Shown in pieces: positions 1 through 9,331 of a stretch of 21,501 bases of DNA. The DNA is from an uncultured Anaerotruncus sp. Its GTDB lineage: Bacteria; Bacillota; Clostridia; Oscillospirales; CAG-272. The stretch is taken from positions 1 to 21,501 of the forward strand of contig CAJLZE010000038.1 of the NCBI GenBank assembly GCA_905210995.1. Direction: 5' to 3'. The position numbers were made by a program, and so were the translations under genes. Numbering within the stretch: the stretch's first letter is position 1; every line of letters starts with the position of its first letter. Below the pieces are notes generated by a model. That model did not search any database. It was not told the origin of the DNA and saw only the letters and a program-made list of their open reading frames with translations.

Positions 1-2701
1 GTGCGCCTGTTATCGATGCACGCCCGCCGCGTGCTGCGCGTGTACGTGCGTCGTCAAGCATCGCATCGGCGCCGCTCTTCCCGGTTTTTGCTGTTATGAT
101 GAGTTTGTCGCGTGCGCGTGTCAGCGCAACGTAGAGTATGCGTATCTCCTCCTCTGCCGAAAGCGACGCAGCACGGTCGGCAACGGCGCGGCGCATCGGG
201 GTGTCGAGCTTTGCCATGCCGCCGCCGTCGGAAAGCTTCAACGCCATTCCGACATCGGGGCAGAAGCAGATATCGTCGCCCGATTCGCTGCGGTTGAACC
301 GCGCTCCGAAGCCTGCGAGGAAAACGACAGGAAATTCAAGCCCCTTTGACTTATGGATCGTCATTATGCTCACGGCATTGCGCTCGGAGGATGCGTCGGA
401 TTCGATCTTGACGCCCCCGCTTATCATTCCGTTTATGTATGACACGAATTCCGAAAGCCCGCGGAAGGCGGAGGCTTCGAATTTTCTTGCGTATTCGTAA
501 AGGCGCCGGAGGTTTGCGCGCCTTTCCGTCGGCGTGCGCAGCGCCCGTTCTTTGTCAGAACCCGCGTATGTCAGCGCCGAGGTCTCACGCCAGATGCGGC
601 GGATGAGACGGTCTACCGGCATTGCCTCGGCGTATGCTCGCCAGTCCGCAAGCGTTGCAAGCGCACCCGCGCATTTTTCGGCAAGCGCGCGATCGGTTCC
701 GCCCGTCGAATAAGCCGCGACGGAGTCATAGAGGGATTCGTCGGTCTTTCCGCTGCGTATTCGGACAAGGTCGTCGAGAGAAAAGCCGAATACGGGAGAT
801 TTCAGTGTGGCTGCAAGCGGAATATCACGCTGTGGGTTGTCCGTCGCGGAGAGGATGCCTATGAACATAAGCACCTCGGGGTTGGCAAACAGATCCTCGC
901 CGACGCTGTTCGCGGCGGGAATACCGAGCGCCGAAAGGCGCAACGCGACCTTGGCGGCGAATTTTTTGGAGCGCGAGAGCACTGCAATGTCGCCCGGTTT
1001 ATATCCGCCGCTGCCGAGCATCGTGCGGATGCGCGCACAGATATATTCGACCTCGGCATCCTCGCCTGTCGAAGGTGCGTCGGAGGTGTCTGTGTCCGAG
1101 GTGTCGTCCGATGAGCTGTCGGTGCCGATAAGTGCTATATCTACCTTTTCGTCGCCCGCAGCAGCGCCGCGCGAGAATATCAGATCGTCCTCGGGGCGGT
1201 ATCCGATGCCGTTTTCGCCGGGGGCGTTTTCAGAAACGGTGAAGAGGTATGAGGACACGGCGTTCGTGAAATCGACGATATTGCGCGAGCAGCGGAAGTT
1301 TTCGGACATGAATACCGAGCCGGGGCTCGTTTCATCGTCACCCGCAGTCACGGGCGGAAAGCTGCGGCGGTATCCCGCGAATATCGACGGCTCGGCGCCG
1401 CGGAACGAGTATATGCTCTGCTTGATATCGCCGACCATGAACAGCCCGCCGGGACGTGCCACGGCACGGAAAATGGCATCCTGCACCGGGTCGGTGTCCT
1501 GGTATTCGTCAACGAATATCTCCGAAAAGCGGTCGCGCCACTCGCGTGCGGTTTCGGTCGGCTCGCCGTCAGCGCCTATGAGAAGGCCGTATGCGTAGCC
1601 CCTTATGTCTGAAAATTCGCAGACGGAGCGCATTGATTTTTCGTCTCTGAACGCGTCGCGGTAAGCCGTCAGCACGCGTGAGAGTGTTCTCAGCGCTGCG
1701 GCGGTCTTTTTTTGAGAAGCGGATATCTCATCATCCGTCATTGCAAGATACTTTGTGCATACGGATATCATTTTTTTCTTGCAGTCGGCACGTTCGTCGG
1801 CGATCTCGGCGGCGCGAGGCGTTTTCTGACCTTTTTTGAAGGGTGGTAGGCGCAGCGGCGAATAATCGGCTGCAAGCCTGCGCAGTTCGGCGCCGTCGGC
1901 GTGTGCCGCTGCCGCCGTGAGCGCACGGACGGTAGCGATGTCGTATTCAAACACGCGGCCATAGCCTGCGGGATATGCGGCGTCTCCGCTTATTTCTTCA
2001 AGCGCTGCGGCGAAAAAACGCTCGCAGCCGTCAAGCGTGTCGTTTATCGCGTCAAGGGCGCATCTTCCCGCGCGGCTTTCAAAAAACGGCTTTTCCGATT
2101 CCTCTTCAAGCAATGCCGCGTCATCGGCGGGCACATTCATGCCGCGCGGCAGGCATTCGAGACGCGGGACGATCTTAAGAAGCGTTTCTGCAAGCTTGCT
2201 GTCGCCGCGTGTCGATGTGAGGCAGTCCGCGAGGTACGGAAATTCCGGGTCGGAGGCGTAAAAACGCTCTATCACATCCTGCATACAGGCACGGCGCAGC
2301 GGGTCGAGCTCGCTCCCGTCGGCAAGACGGAAAGAAGCGGACAGACCGAGTCGCTGAAAATTCTCGCGCACCACATCAAGATAAAACGAGTCGATGGTGC
2401 ATATCCGAGCATTGCCTATGGCAATGACCTGACGCGCAAGGCGCCGGTTGCCGGGGTCGCGTGCAAGCTCTGCCGAGAGCGCGGCTCCTATGCGGGCACG
2501 AAGCTCGCCTGCGGCTGCGCGGGTAAATGTAACTATGAGCATATCCGAGATATCGGACGGATCATCGGGATCTGTCAGCTCGCGTATTATCCGCTCGGTG
2601 AGCGTTGCCGTTTTACCGGAGCCCGCCGCGGCGGACACGAGGAGCGTTCTGCCGCGCACGTCGATCGCTGTGCGCTGAGCATCTGTAAAGTTAACTGGCA
2701 T
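1..2701 (-). CDS. addA: ATP-dependent helicase/nuclease subunit A (AddA), 3' end cut by window
   Basis: This is the helicase-nuclease subunit of the AddAB complex, which resects double-strand DNA ends and loads RecA. It is the Gram-positive counterpart of RecBCD. About 900 residues are visible. They include Walker A AAAGSGKT (24-31), the Walker B motif VDEYQD (397-402), the UvrD-type motif VGDIKQSIYSFR (about 422-433), IHKSKGLEFPVVF (about 782-794) and LYVALTRARDKL (about 853-864). The frame stays open to base 1. Family members are about 1,200 residues long, so the C-terminal RecB-like nuclease domain lies outside the window. The ATG at 2701 is chosen because AAAGGTAG lies about 11 bases upstream and the Walker A sits at the usual distance from the N terminus. 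addB ends 48 bases upstream in the same direction, so the two are co-transcribed. Confidence 0.96.
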   Translation of the reverse strand, partial: MPVNFTDAQRTAIDVRGRTLLVSAAAGSGKTATLTERIIRELTDPDDPSDISDMLIVTFTRAAAGELRARIGAALSAELARDPGNRRLARQVIAIGNARICTIDSFYLDVVRENFQRLGLSASFRLADGSELDPLRRACMQDVIERFYASDPEFPYLADCLTSTRGDSKLAETLLKIVPRLECLPRGMNVPADDAALLEEESEKPFFESRAGRCALDAINDTLDGCERFFAAALEEISGDAAYPAGYGRVFEYDIATVRALTAAAAHADGAELRRLAADYSPLRLPPFKKGQKTPRAAEIADERADCKKKMISVCTKYLAMTDDEISASQKKTAAALRTLSRVLTAYRDAFRDEKSMRSVCEFSDIRGYAYGLLIGADGEPTETAREWRDRFSEIFVDEYQDTDPVQDAIFRAVARPGGLFMVGDIKQSIYSFRGAEPSIFAGYRRSFPPVTAGDDETSPGSVFMSENFRCSRNIVDFTNAVSSYLFTVSENAPGENGIGYRPEDDLIFSRGAAAGDEKVDIALIGTDSSSDDTSDTDTSDAPSTGEDAEVEYICARIRTMLGSGGYKPGDIAVLSRSKKFAAKVALRLSALGIPAANSVGEDLFANPEVLMFIGILSATDNPQRDIPLAATLKSPVFGFSLDDLVRIRSGKTDESLYDSVAAYSTGGTDRALAEKCAGALATLADWRAYAEAMPVDRLIRRIWRETSALTYAGSDKERALRTPTERRANLRRLYEYARKFEASAFRGLSEFVSYINGMISGGVKIESDASSERNAVSIMTIHKSKGLEFPVVFLAGFGARFNRSESGDDICFCPDVGMALKLSDGGGMAKLDTPMRRAVADRAASLSAEEEIRILYVALTRARDKLIITAKTGKSGADAMLDDARTRAARGGRASITGA

Positions 2702-2749
2702 TTTCGGAGCTACCTTTCGCTTTAGCGGTAAAATAATATAAACACGGGT

Positions 2750-5700
2750 TCATTCGGCTTTGCGCGACGGTGTGCGGCAGACGGCTGCATACCGGCAGTT
2801 GTCGCAAAGGCACCTGCCGTCGCTGCCGGTGAAGGGGAGAGCACATGCTCTTCCCGAGCGCATTGACGAGGCGATCTTTTCAACGGTACGCTCGAGCTCA
2901 GAGAAAAGCTCTCTCATCCCATCCTGGCTTACAAGTGCGGGGGACGGCGTGCCGTCGCGTGAATATTTTGCGCCCTGCATGAAGTGCGGATCGCGCTCGG
3001 AGTTAAGCGCATTAAGCACTTCGTCGTTGTCGAGAACAAGCCCCGAACGCTTTATCGACCGCCGCGCCTCGCGGCGTATCTCGTCGCCCGTGAGCGGGCG
3101 CTCAAGCTTTACGGGCGGTACATTGGCGGAAAGATAGGTTATTGCGGCGGGAACCGAGCCTTCCCCCGCTGCCTCGCCGTGAGTCAGCGCGTAGAGGTAT
3201 ATCGGAAGCTGAAGCTCCAGCCCGTTTTTCACGTCCTCGAGCGAAAAGTCCTTGCTTCCTGTTTTGTAGTCGACGACACGCAGCAGACGGCTCCCATCGC
3301 TTCCGCGTGCGGTGTCAACGCGGTCGGCGATTCCGCGCAGCACGGCGCAGCCGCCGTCGCGGAGCGGAAATTCGGGTGCGGGAATGCCGCGTCTGCCGAC
3401 GTCGATGCCGATGGGGAGTTCAAATGCCTCGGGACGGAACGAGCCTGCCGAGAACTCGGCAAAAATATCCGAAAGCAGCAGCTCGGTAAGCCCGCGCAGA
3501 CGCGATATAAGGTGCGAAAGCCTCGGAGATGTCTCGGTAATACCGAGTGAAGCAGTGTATTCGCCTATTATGCCGTCAAGCAGGCGCGAGGCTTTTTCAG
3601 AGTCGGGGGCGGAGTCAAATCCACTGTCGGCAGCAACGGAAAGCAGAAATTTTTCAAGCACGCGATGCACGAATGAGCCCATGCCCGCGTAATTGAATTC
3701 CGCGCGGGCGCCGTCGTCGAGCCGCAAAATGTATTTGAGGTAATAATTGTACGGGCAGCTCACAAATGATTCGATCCGCGACTGCGTAAGCTCGATGCGC
3801 TCGCCGAAGGCGGCGCGCGCAAGTGCCGGGGTGACGGTCTCGCGGCGTGCGGTGAGCGGAGCGACAGCGCGCGATCTTGCCGACGCATACCCGGGGTCAT
3901 TCTTAAGGCAGGCGGCAAGTGCGTCTCCCGTCGGCGTTCCCTCATACATTGCAAGATATTCGTATGCCGCGCGGCGGCTCCAGATGCGATCGGCGGGGGA
4001 TATGTCGTTTTCTGTCTTGATATTTATGTACGGAAGAAGCGCCGCGACACGCAGAAATGCGGATGAGGGACGGCACGCGGAGCCGCCGGTGTCGGTCTCG
4101 TGAGTGAAAAGCAGAAGCTTTTCGGACGGGACGGATACTGCGCGCAGAAGGAAGAAAAGTTCGTCGGAGGATTCCGCCTCGGCATTTACCGAAAGCTCAA
4201 GCTCCGCCTCGGCGAGCAGTGTGCGGTCACGGTCGGTAAGCAGTCCGCCGCGCGCCCCGCTGCCGGGGAATTCGCCTTCGTCGAGCCCTATGAGGACCGC
4301 GCATTTGCGGTCGCCGGCGCGCAGCATATCGGCGGAGCCTATCACCACCTCATCGCATCCGGTCGGGATCGTGCCTATTTCGGCGGAGTCGAACGCAAGT
4401 CTGAGAGCGGAGGCAAAGGTCGCAATGTCAGGCTTTTCGTTAAAGACGTCGCAAAGGCATTCAAGTGCGTCGGCGGCGGAATCGTAAAGCTTGCCGTCCT
4501 CTTCGGCTTCCCGACGGCGTCCCTCGGAAAGATCGCGCACCGCAAGCGCGCGCAGCGTGCCGCGAACATCGAGCGACTCGAGGTATTCCCATATCGCCCG
4601 GCAGATGCCCGCCGTGTCCGCGGCTGCATCGATGGCGGCGAAAAGTGCCGTCAGCCTGTCGCGCAGCACCGTGCGGACTGCGTTGGCACGCGCGAGTATG
4701 TCCTTGCCGCGTTCGGTGATACGCGGGGTGTACCCGTCGGGGTTTTTGTTCCATGACTCGCTGCCGTAAAACGCACGACCGCTTATATTCCACTTTTCGG
4801 CGTATGCCTCAAATATATCGGCGTCACGCGGGTCGATGCCGCAAAGTCCTGTTTTGATGTGAGCCGTTACGTCCTCGCGGCGCCAGCTGTACATTTTTAT
4901 TCGCAGTGCCGAAAGTATCAGCCTTGCGAGCGGACGGGTCGAAAATCCGGTCTTTTCGGACAGAAAGCAGGGGATCGACAGTTTTTCAAAGGCGCTGTCG
5001 ATTATCCCGCGGTATTTTTCGGCATCTCGGGCGATAACGGCGATATCGCGGCAGCGGTATCCCTCCATGAGCAGCGATTTTACCTCAGCCGCAGCCGCGT
5101 CGCATTCGGAATACGGATCCGAGAGCGAGAAGAGCCTGACGTGTCCGCGTTCGTTCTCCGGGATATCGGCAGATACCGACTGATCGCGGAACTGCGCGCA
5201 AACGGCGCGCAGCTCGGCGTTGCCGGGACGCCTGTTTCCGTCAAGGCTGATGAGAGCCGGCTTTATCCCGAGCCCGGAGGCATCACGGCGGAGGCGGTCG
5301 GAGCATTTGCGCGACGAAAATGAGCAGAGCGCACGGTCGGCGGGTGATGAAAGCGGCAGAGTTATGACCACCTCATCCGCCTGACGCATTATCAGCTTGA
5401 TTATTTCGTGCTCCTGACCCGTGAAGCTTGAAAATGAATCTATGTACACCGATGAGCCGCCGAAATACGGCTCGTCCGCCAGCTTTTCGGCAAGACGCGA
5501 CAGATCGTCGTCGGAATCGGTGAAATTTTGCGAGAGGAGTGCCGAATATGCCGCGTATATCAGCGAAAGGTCGCCGAGCTTGCCGCCGAGGGCGCGGTCG
5601 GACGAGCGACCGGACGAAAAGCGGCGCGACGCCTCGGCTAGCTTTTTCGGAGTGATGCCGCAAGCCTTGAATTCGCGGACGGACTGAAGCATTGCCGAAG

Positions 5701-6049
5701 AAAGAGAGGCATCCGAGGCGGCTCTGCCGCCGTACTCCGAGAGCATCGGCGCGCATTCGCGCAGTGCACGCCACATGAAAAGCAGCTTTCGGCTCTTGTC
5801 GGCGTAATTATAGACAAGTCCGCCGCGCTCGCGGAATATGCGGTTGGCAAGACGCGAAAAATTGAGCGCCTCGACCGAAAGCTGCGCCTGAGGCTGTAGG
5901 CGGTCGGCAACGGCGCGTTCGACCTCTACGGTCTGCTGCTCGGGAACGATGACAAAAGCCCGCCGACCGACGCGCACGTCCGACGCAAGACGCGACATTA
6001 TATAGCTTGTCTTACCCGATCCGGGTACTCCGTATATGAATTCTACCAT
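2750..6049 (-). CDS. addB: ATP-dependent helicase/deoxyribonuclease subunit B (AddB)
   Basis: This is the partner of AddA in the AddAB end-processing complex. The predicted protein has 1,099 residues, close to the family norm of about 1,150. Near the N terminus is a Walker A, GVPGSGKT (7-14). The C-terminal nuclease domain shows the DYK active-site motif (VVDYKTG, D927/K929). The iron-sulfur cysteines known for this family are all present: one before the nuclease core (SCPYNYY, C765) and three at the end (C1082, C1085, C1091, spaced C-x2-C-x5-C). The frame also opens at a TTG seven codons earlier (6070). ATG 6049 is preferred because AAAGGA sits about 9 bases before it. The upstream unknown gene stops at 6067, so the two genes are tightly linked. 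Strong identification. Confidence 0.97.
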   Translation of the reverse strand: MVEFIYGVPGSGKTSYIMSRLASDVRVGRRAFVIVPEQQTVEVERAVADRLQPQAQLSVEALNFSRLANRIFRERGGLVYNYADKSRKLLFMWRALRECAPMLSEYGGRAASDASLSSAMLQSVREFKACGITPKKLAEASRRFSSGRSSDRALGGKLGDLSLIYAAYSALLSQNFTDSDDDLSRLAEKLADEPYFGGSSVYIDSFSSFTGQEHEIIKLIMRQADEVVITLPLSSPADRALCSFSSRKCSDRLRRDASGLGIKPALISLDGNRRPGNAELRAVCAQFRDQSVSADIPENERGHVRLFSLSDPYSECDAAAAEVKSLLMEGYRCRDIAVIARDAEKYRGIIDSAFEKLSIPCFLSEKTGFSTRPLARLILSALRIKMYSWRREDVTAHIKTGLCGIDPRDADIFEAYAEKWNISGRAFYGSESWNKNPDGYTPRITERGKDILARANAVRTVLRDRLTALFAAIDAAADTAGICRAIWEYLESLDVRGTLRALAVRDLSEGRRREAEEDGKLYDSAADALECLCDVFNEKPDIATFASALRLAFDSAEIGTIPTGCDEVVIGSADMLRAGDRKCAVLIGLDEGEFPGSGARGGLLTDRDRTLLAEAELELSVNAEAESSDELFFLLRAVSVPSEKLLLFTHETDTGGSACRPSSAFLRVAALLPYINIKTENDISPADRIWSRRAAYEYLAMYEGTPTGDALAACLKNDPGYASARSRAVAPLTARRETVTPALARAAFGERIELTQSRIESFVSCPYNYYLKYILRLDDGARAEFNYAGMGSFVHRVLEKFLLSVAADSGFDSAPDSEKASRLLDGIIGEYTASLGITETSPRLSHLISRLRGLTELLLSDIFAEFSAGSFRPEAFELPIGIDVGRRGIPAPEFPLRDGGCAVLRGIADRVDTARGSDGSRLLRVVDYKTGSKDFSLEDVKNGLELQLPIYLYALTHGEAAGEGSVPAAITYLSANVPPVKLERPLTGDEIRREARRSIKRSGLVLDNDEVLNALNSERDPHFMQGAKYSRDGTPSPALVSQDGMRELFSELERTVEKIASSMRSGRACALPFTGSDGRCLCDNCRYAAVCRTPSRKAE

Positions 6050-6066
6050 TTTTTCGATTCCTTTTA

Positions 6067-6777
6067 TCAAAGGTATATGAATGTTGTGCCGCGCAGTGAA
6101 AAAAGCTGCGGCAGCTTACGGCGCAGTCTGAAATACGTCCGTCTGCGTATTATATAAACGCCGTTGCCCTCGTATCTGAGTGACGAATATGCACCCTTAC
6201 CGCCGACTCCGCGTGCGGAAAAGAGATACGGCGATACGATGAACACAGCGCCGTTCTTTGCCAACACACGCGTGTTTGCGGCAAGAAACGCGTTTTCGGC
6301 AACGGCGATGCGCGGCGGAAATACAAATGTTACGTCGCATTCCCGTGCTATCTGCCGCACTCTTGATACCGCGCGCCCGGAGCTTATCAGCGAGTCTATG
6401 TGCGCCGCGATAAACAAAAGCAACGCAGCCGGAAGTACGGCGAGAACGATCCCCGCGGCAATTATGAACGCCGCTCCGGTCTCGACGGCGTAGACGATGA
6501 CAGACGCCGCACGCAGTATTGTCGAAAGAAGCCTGAAGCGCCGCGCAAAGGCGAGTGCCTCGTCCCATATCTCAAACCCGCGAGTTGACGTTACGGTGTC
6601 AAATATGAACGAAAGATAGCTGCCGCGCGAAAAACGCCTGCGGTCAAATGCGGCGCGGGATATTTGCGCCGATGCTCCCTTCTGTGAGCGTGAGCGCAAA
6701 GCTGCAAGCCGCCGCGTGTCGCGCGCGATGCGGGCGGCAAGCCGTCTTTCCTCTGCCGGCACGCGGTCGGCTCTCAC
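6067..6777 (-). CDS. Hypothetical protein with two predicted membrane helices, upstream of addBA
   Basis: I do not recognise a family. The N-terminal third is rich in Arg and Ala and looks basic and cytoplasmic. A helical pair follows, with hydrophobic runs around IVYAVETGAAFIIAAGIVL and VLPAALLLFIAAHI. The C-terminal part, about 115 residues, is mixed alpha/beta (CDVTFVFPPRIAVAEN, GAVFIVSPYLF) and probably soluble. The frame opens as far back as a TTG at 6843, but that region carries a good promoter (TTGTTT, 17 bases, TATACT at 6815-6820). I therefore place the start at the GTG at 6777 (236 residues), although no clear ribosome binding site precedes it. The stop is 17 bases before addB, so it probably shares that operon. 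The start is uncertain; the reading frame itself is supported by length and linkage. Confidence 0.6.
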   Translation of the reverse strand: MRADRVPAEERRLAARIARDTRRLAALRSRSQKGASAQISRAAFDRRRFSRGSYLSFIFDTVTSTRGFEIWDEALAFARRFRLLSTILRAASVIVYAVETGAAFIIAAGIVLAVLPAALLLFIAAHIDSLISSGRAVSRVRQIARECDVTFVFPPRIAVAENAFLAANTRVLAKNGAVFIVSPYLFSARGVGGKGAYSSLRYEGNGVYIIRRRTYFRLRRKLPQLFSLRGTTFIYL

Positions 6778-6814
6778 GGCACGTTGCCCGTGCGGACATT
6801 TATTTTCAATATAC

Positions 6815-6843
6815 AGTATATCATATTTTTTCTCCCAAAACAA
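6815..6843 (-). promoter_or_regulatory. Candidate sigma-A promoter for the unknown gene-addB-addA operon
   Basis: Reading the minus strand, TTGTTT (6843-6838) is followed after 17 bases by TATACT (6820-6815). TG one base before the -10 gives an extended -10 element. Transcription would start near 6808. The -35 is weak, but the extended -10 compensates. It overlaps the 5' end of the longest possible frame of the downstream gene and argues against that start. Confidence 0.5.
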
Positions 6844-7091
6844 TGATTTGTTGAAAAACGGTCGTTTATTCTGCCCGCCGGGTTGAAATAATTATAATAT
6901 TCTCTCTCGGACATTTATGTCGCATACGCTGTCGCGTTTCTCTGTGTCCGCATCCACCGTGAAAAAAGTCTTCTGTCGGCATTTTATCTTTCATCAATTG
7001 ATTTCAAGAGTTGTTTTACGCATCATCATAAAACCGTCACAAAGCGTCTTTATAATATAGGCAAAGAAAAAAGCAAAGGAGATATCGTGTT
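6844..7091. other. Divergent intergenic region between the addBA operon and htrA
   Basis: No gene is seen in these 248 bases. On the plus strand TATAAT at 7051-7056 is a likely -10 for the htrA gene, but no good TTGACA lies 16-18 bases before it, so an activator may be needed. The region just upstream (7031-7050) holds CGTCAC and GCGTCT. A short inverted repeat GACAT-TT-ATGTC lies at about 6910-6921, and a second isolated TATAAT lies at 6893-6898. Operator roles are guesses. Confidence 0.35.
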
Positions 7092-8522
7092 ATGTTTGAA
7101 AATGAAAACGATCGTACAGACCGTATGAACGGCAATGTTCCGGAAAACAACGGATCGCACGAAAACGACACTACGATAAATTCCGCAGATAACGGCAATA
7201 ATTCCGTGAATAACGGAGCATCCTTCGGGGTCGCATACGTTCCCGAAAATTCATCCGCCAAAGAAAACGCCTCGGGCGCGCGGAACGAATACACTTATGT
7301 TCCTTACGGGACCTCCCGCACCGCAAACGGAAGTACATCCGGAAACGGAAAAAACACAAAGAAGAAAAAGAGCAATCACCTTGCGGCAGTCCTTTCCTGC
7401 GTTGTTGTGCTTTGCGTCCTCTTTTCGGCGGCAGCCGGCTTCGGAGGAACATATCTCGCCAACCGCGTATCGAATAAGGGAAACGGCGACCAGGCTTCCG
7501 TCGGTGCAACGGGCACCGTTGAGTTGCTTCAGTCCGGTAGGACTGTTGAAACGCTCAAGATCGGCAGTACTGGCACTCAGATGACGGTAGCCGAGACTGC
7601 GGCGCTCGTCAAGGATTCGGTGGTCGAGATCACGACCGAAAACGTTCAGAGCAATGACTATCTCGGACAGTATGTTCAGAGTGGCGCGGGCAGCGGAGTC
7701 ATTATTTCCGCCGACGGTTATATCGTAACCAATAACCATGTTATCGAAAACACCTCAAAGATCACGGTAAGGCTTACAGACAAGACCGAATACGAAGCGG
7801 CACTTATCGGAACCGACGATGTTGCGGATATCGCGGTCATCAAGATCAAACCCACAGACGGCGTGAAGCTCAGCGTTGCGGTTCTCGGCGACAGCGATAA
7901 GCTTGTCGTCGGCGAGAGCGTACTCGCAATAGGCAACCCGCTCGGTGAGCTCGGCGGTACTGTCACCGACGGTATCGTCAGCGCCCTTGACAGAGAAGTG
8001 AGCGTTGAGGGCAAGAAGATGAATCTGCTTCAGACGAATGCAGCCATCAACCCCGGCAACTCCGGCGGCGGACTTTTCAACCTTTACGGTGAACTTGTAG
8101 GCATAGTCAATGCGAAGTATTCAAGCACCGGTGTTGAGGGGCTCGGATTCGTTATTCCGATAAACAAGGCAAAATCGGTTGCCGAGCAGCTCATAGAATA
8201 CGGTTATGTACGCGGCAGACCCGCCATCGGCATTACCGTAATTGACGCCGACATGTACACCGCATGGAGATATTACGGTTCCGCTCAGCCGGGTGCATAC
8301 GTTGAAAAAGCCGACGATTCCACCGGACTGCAGCGCGGCGACCGTATCATCAGCATCAATGACACAGAGGTGTCAAGCTCGAGCGATATCACCAACTGCA
8401 TCAACTCTCTTGTGGTCGGAGATAACGTGAAGCTCGTAGTCATGCGCCACGGCAAGACCGTTGAGGTCACCCTGACGCTCAAGGAAAAGACTCAGGGCAC
8501 ATCATCGAGCGAATCAAACTGA
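7092..8522 (+). CDS. htrA: Membrane-anchored HtrA/DegP-family serine protease (S1C) with PDZ domain
   Basis: This is a surface quality-control protease that degrades or refolds misfolded secreted proteins. The first 90 residues or so are a low-complexity, Asn-rich cytoplasmic stretch ending in KKKK. One membrane helix (about 96-118) follows. The trypsin-like domain lies outside the membrane, with the catalytic triad visible as NNHV (H216), DVADIAV (D246) and PGNSGGG (S324). A PDZ domain covers about 375-465 (IGITV, then GLQRGDRIISIND). The total of 476 residues fits the family. ATG 7092 is preceded by AAAGGAG with a 10-base spacer; a GTG at 7087 is in another frame. It stands directly before a response regulator and sensor kinase, an arrangement that suggests stress control. 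Bacillus CssRS-HtrA is a known functional parallel, but orthology is not shown here. Confidence 0.95.
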   Translation: MFENENDRTDRMNGNVPENNGSHENDTTINSADNGNNSVNNGASFGVAYVPENSSAKENASGARNEYTYVPYGTSRTANGSTSGNGKNTKKKKSNHLAAVLSCVVVLCVLFSAAAGFGGTYLANRVSNKGNGDQASVGATGTVELLQSGRTVETLKIGSTGTQMTVAETAALVKDSVVEITTENVQSNDYLGQYVQSGAGSGVIISADGYIVTNNHVIENTSKITVRLTDKTEYEAALIGTDDVADIAVIKIKPTDGVKLSVAVLGDSDKLVVGESVLAIGNPLGELGGTVTDGIVSALDREVSVEGKKMNLLQTNAAINPGNSGGGLFNLYGELVGIVNAKYSSTGVEGLGFVIPINKAKSVAEQLIEYGYVRGRPAIGITVIDADMYTAWRYYGSAQPGAYVEKADDSTGLQRGDRIISINDTEVSSSSDITNCINSLVVGDNVKLVVMRHGKTVEVTLTLKEKTQGTSSSESN

Positions 8523-8531
8523 TATTACAGC

Positions 8532-8568
8532 GGCTCAGTGCGGCTCCGGCAGCGGAGCGCACTGAGCC
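8532..8568 (+). terminator. Strong hairpin without U-tract between htrA and the response regulator
   Basis: A 10-bp outer stem (GGCTCAGTGC/GCACTGAGCC) continues after a one-base bulge into a 6-bp inner stem (GCTCCG/CGGAGC) with loop GCAG. It is followed by CGAAAACAATTTT rather than a run of T. It could be a weak terminator or a processing/stability element that lowers expression of the downstream two-component genes relative to htrA. The structure is clear; its function is inferred. Confidence 0.6.
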
Positions 8569-8608
8569 CGAAAACAATTTTACAATGACATAACAACGGA
8601 GGACGGAT

Positions 8609-9331
8609 ATGTACAGCATACTGGTAGTTGACGACGAATCCCGCATACGCACGATAATCAGAAAATACGCCGAGTTTGAAGGACATAAGGTGACAGAGGC
8701 TGCCGACGGTATGGAGGCGGTGCTTCGCTGCCGCGAGGGAGGATACGACATTGTGATAATGGACATTATGATGCCGGAGCTTGACGGTTTTTCCGCCGTC
8801 CGCGAAATAAGAAAGACCTCCGATGTGCCGATAATCATGCTTTCGGCACGCGGAGAGGAATATGACAAGATAAACGGCTTCGGACTGGGGATCGACGACT
8901 ATGTCGTAAAGCCCTTTTCGCCCAAGGAGCTGATGATGCGCGTTGACGCAGTGATGAAGAGATACCGCCGCGCACCGTCCGAGCAGCCGGGCGGAGGAAA
9001 GCCGCACGAGATCGTTGAGCTTGACGGCGGCGGTCTTAAAGCCGACATAACGGCGCGCCTTGTGTATATAGACGGCGAGAGGGTGGATATGTCGCCGAAG
9101 GAGTACGATCTTTTCTTCTATCTTCTTGCAAACCGCAACATAGCACTGTCGCGCGAACAGCTTTTGCGCGAGGTCTGGGGATATGATTTTTACGGTGATG
9201 CGCGTACGCTCGATACGCACATAAAGCTTTTGCGCAAGAGCCTCGGGCGATATGCCGACTGTGTTGTGACGCTGCGCGGCGTAGGGTACCGTTTTGAAGC
9301 CGTGACTGGCGGAAAAGAGACCAAAAAATGA
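8609..9331 (+). CDS. OmpR/PhoB-family DNA-binding response regulator
   Basis: This is the output half of a two-component system. The receiver domain occupies about 1-120, with the acidic pocket VVDDE (D8, D9), the phosphoacceptor D52 in IVIMDIMMPELDG, S79 (LSARG) as the switch hydroxyl and the conserved K101 in VVKPFSP. The C-terminal winged-helix DNA-binding domain (about 135-235) has SPKEYDLFFYLLANR and the RTLDTHIKLLRKSLG recognition-helix region, ending in VGYRFEA. The length of 240 residues is normal. GGAGGA lies about 8 bases before ATG 8609. Its stop overlaps the start of the histidine kinase (ATGA), so the pair is translationally coupled. The likely target is the neighbouring htrA and itself, by context only. 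Confidence 0.96.
   Translation: MYSILVVDDESRIRTIIRKYAEFEGHKVTEAADGMEAVLRCREGGYDIVIMDIMMPELDGFSAVREIRKTSDVPIIMLSARGEEYDKINGFGLGIDDYVVKPFSPKELMMRVDAVMKRYRRAPSEQPGGGKPHEIVELDGGGLKADITARLVYIDGERVDMSPKEYDLFFYLLANRNIALSREQLLREVWGYDFYGDARTLDTHIKLLRKSLGRYADCVVTLRGVGYRFEAVTGGKETKK

Noticed and set aside
807..1598. Long plus-strand open frame of 263 codons
   Set aside because: It lies antisense to addA, is Ser/Arg-rich with no domain, and the opposite strand has intact helicase motifs. Such shadows are common in GC-rich genes.
1901..2725. Plus-strand frame of 274 codons with several cysteines
   Set aside because: It is antisense to the N-terminal part of addA; the cysteine pattern is the complement of common Ala codons and no ribosome binding site or family is seen.
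4100..4756. Plus-strand frame of 218 codons
   Set aside because: It is antisense to addB, which is continuous with all its expected motifs.
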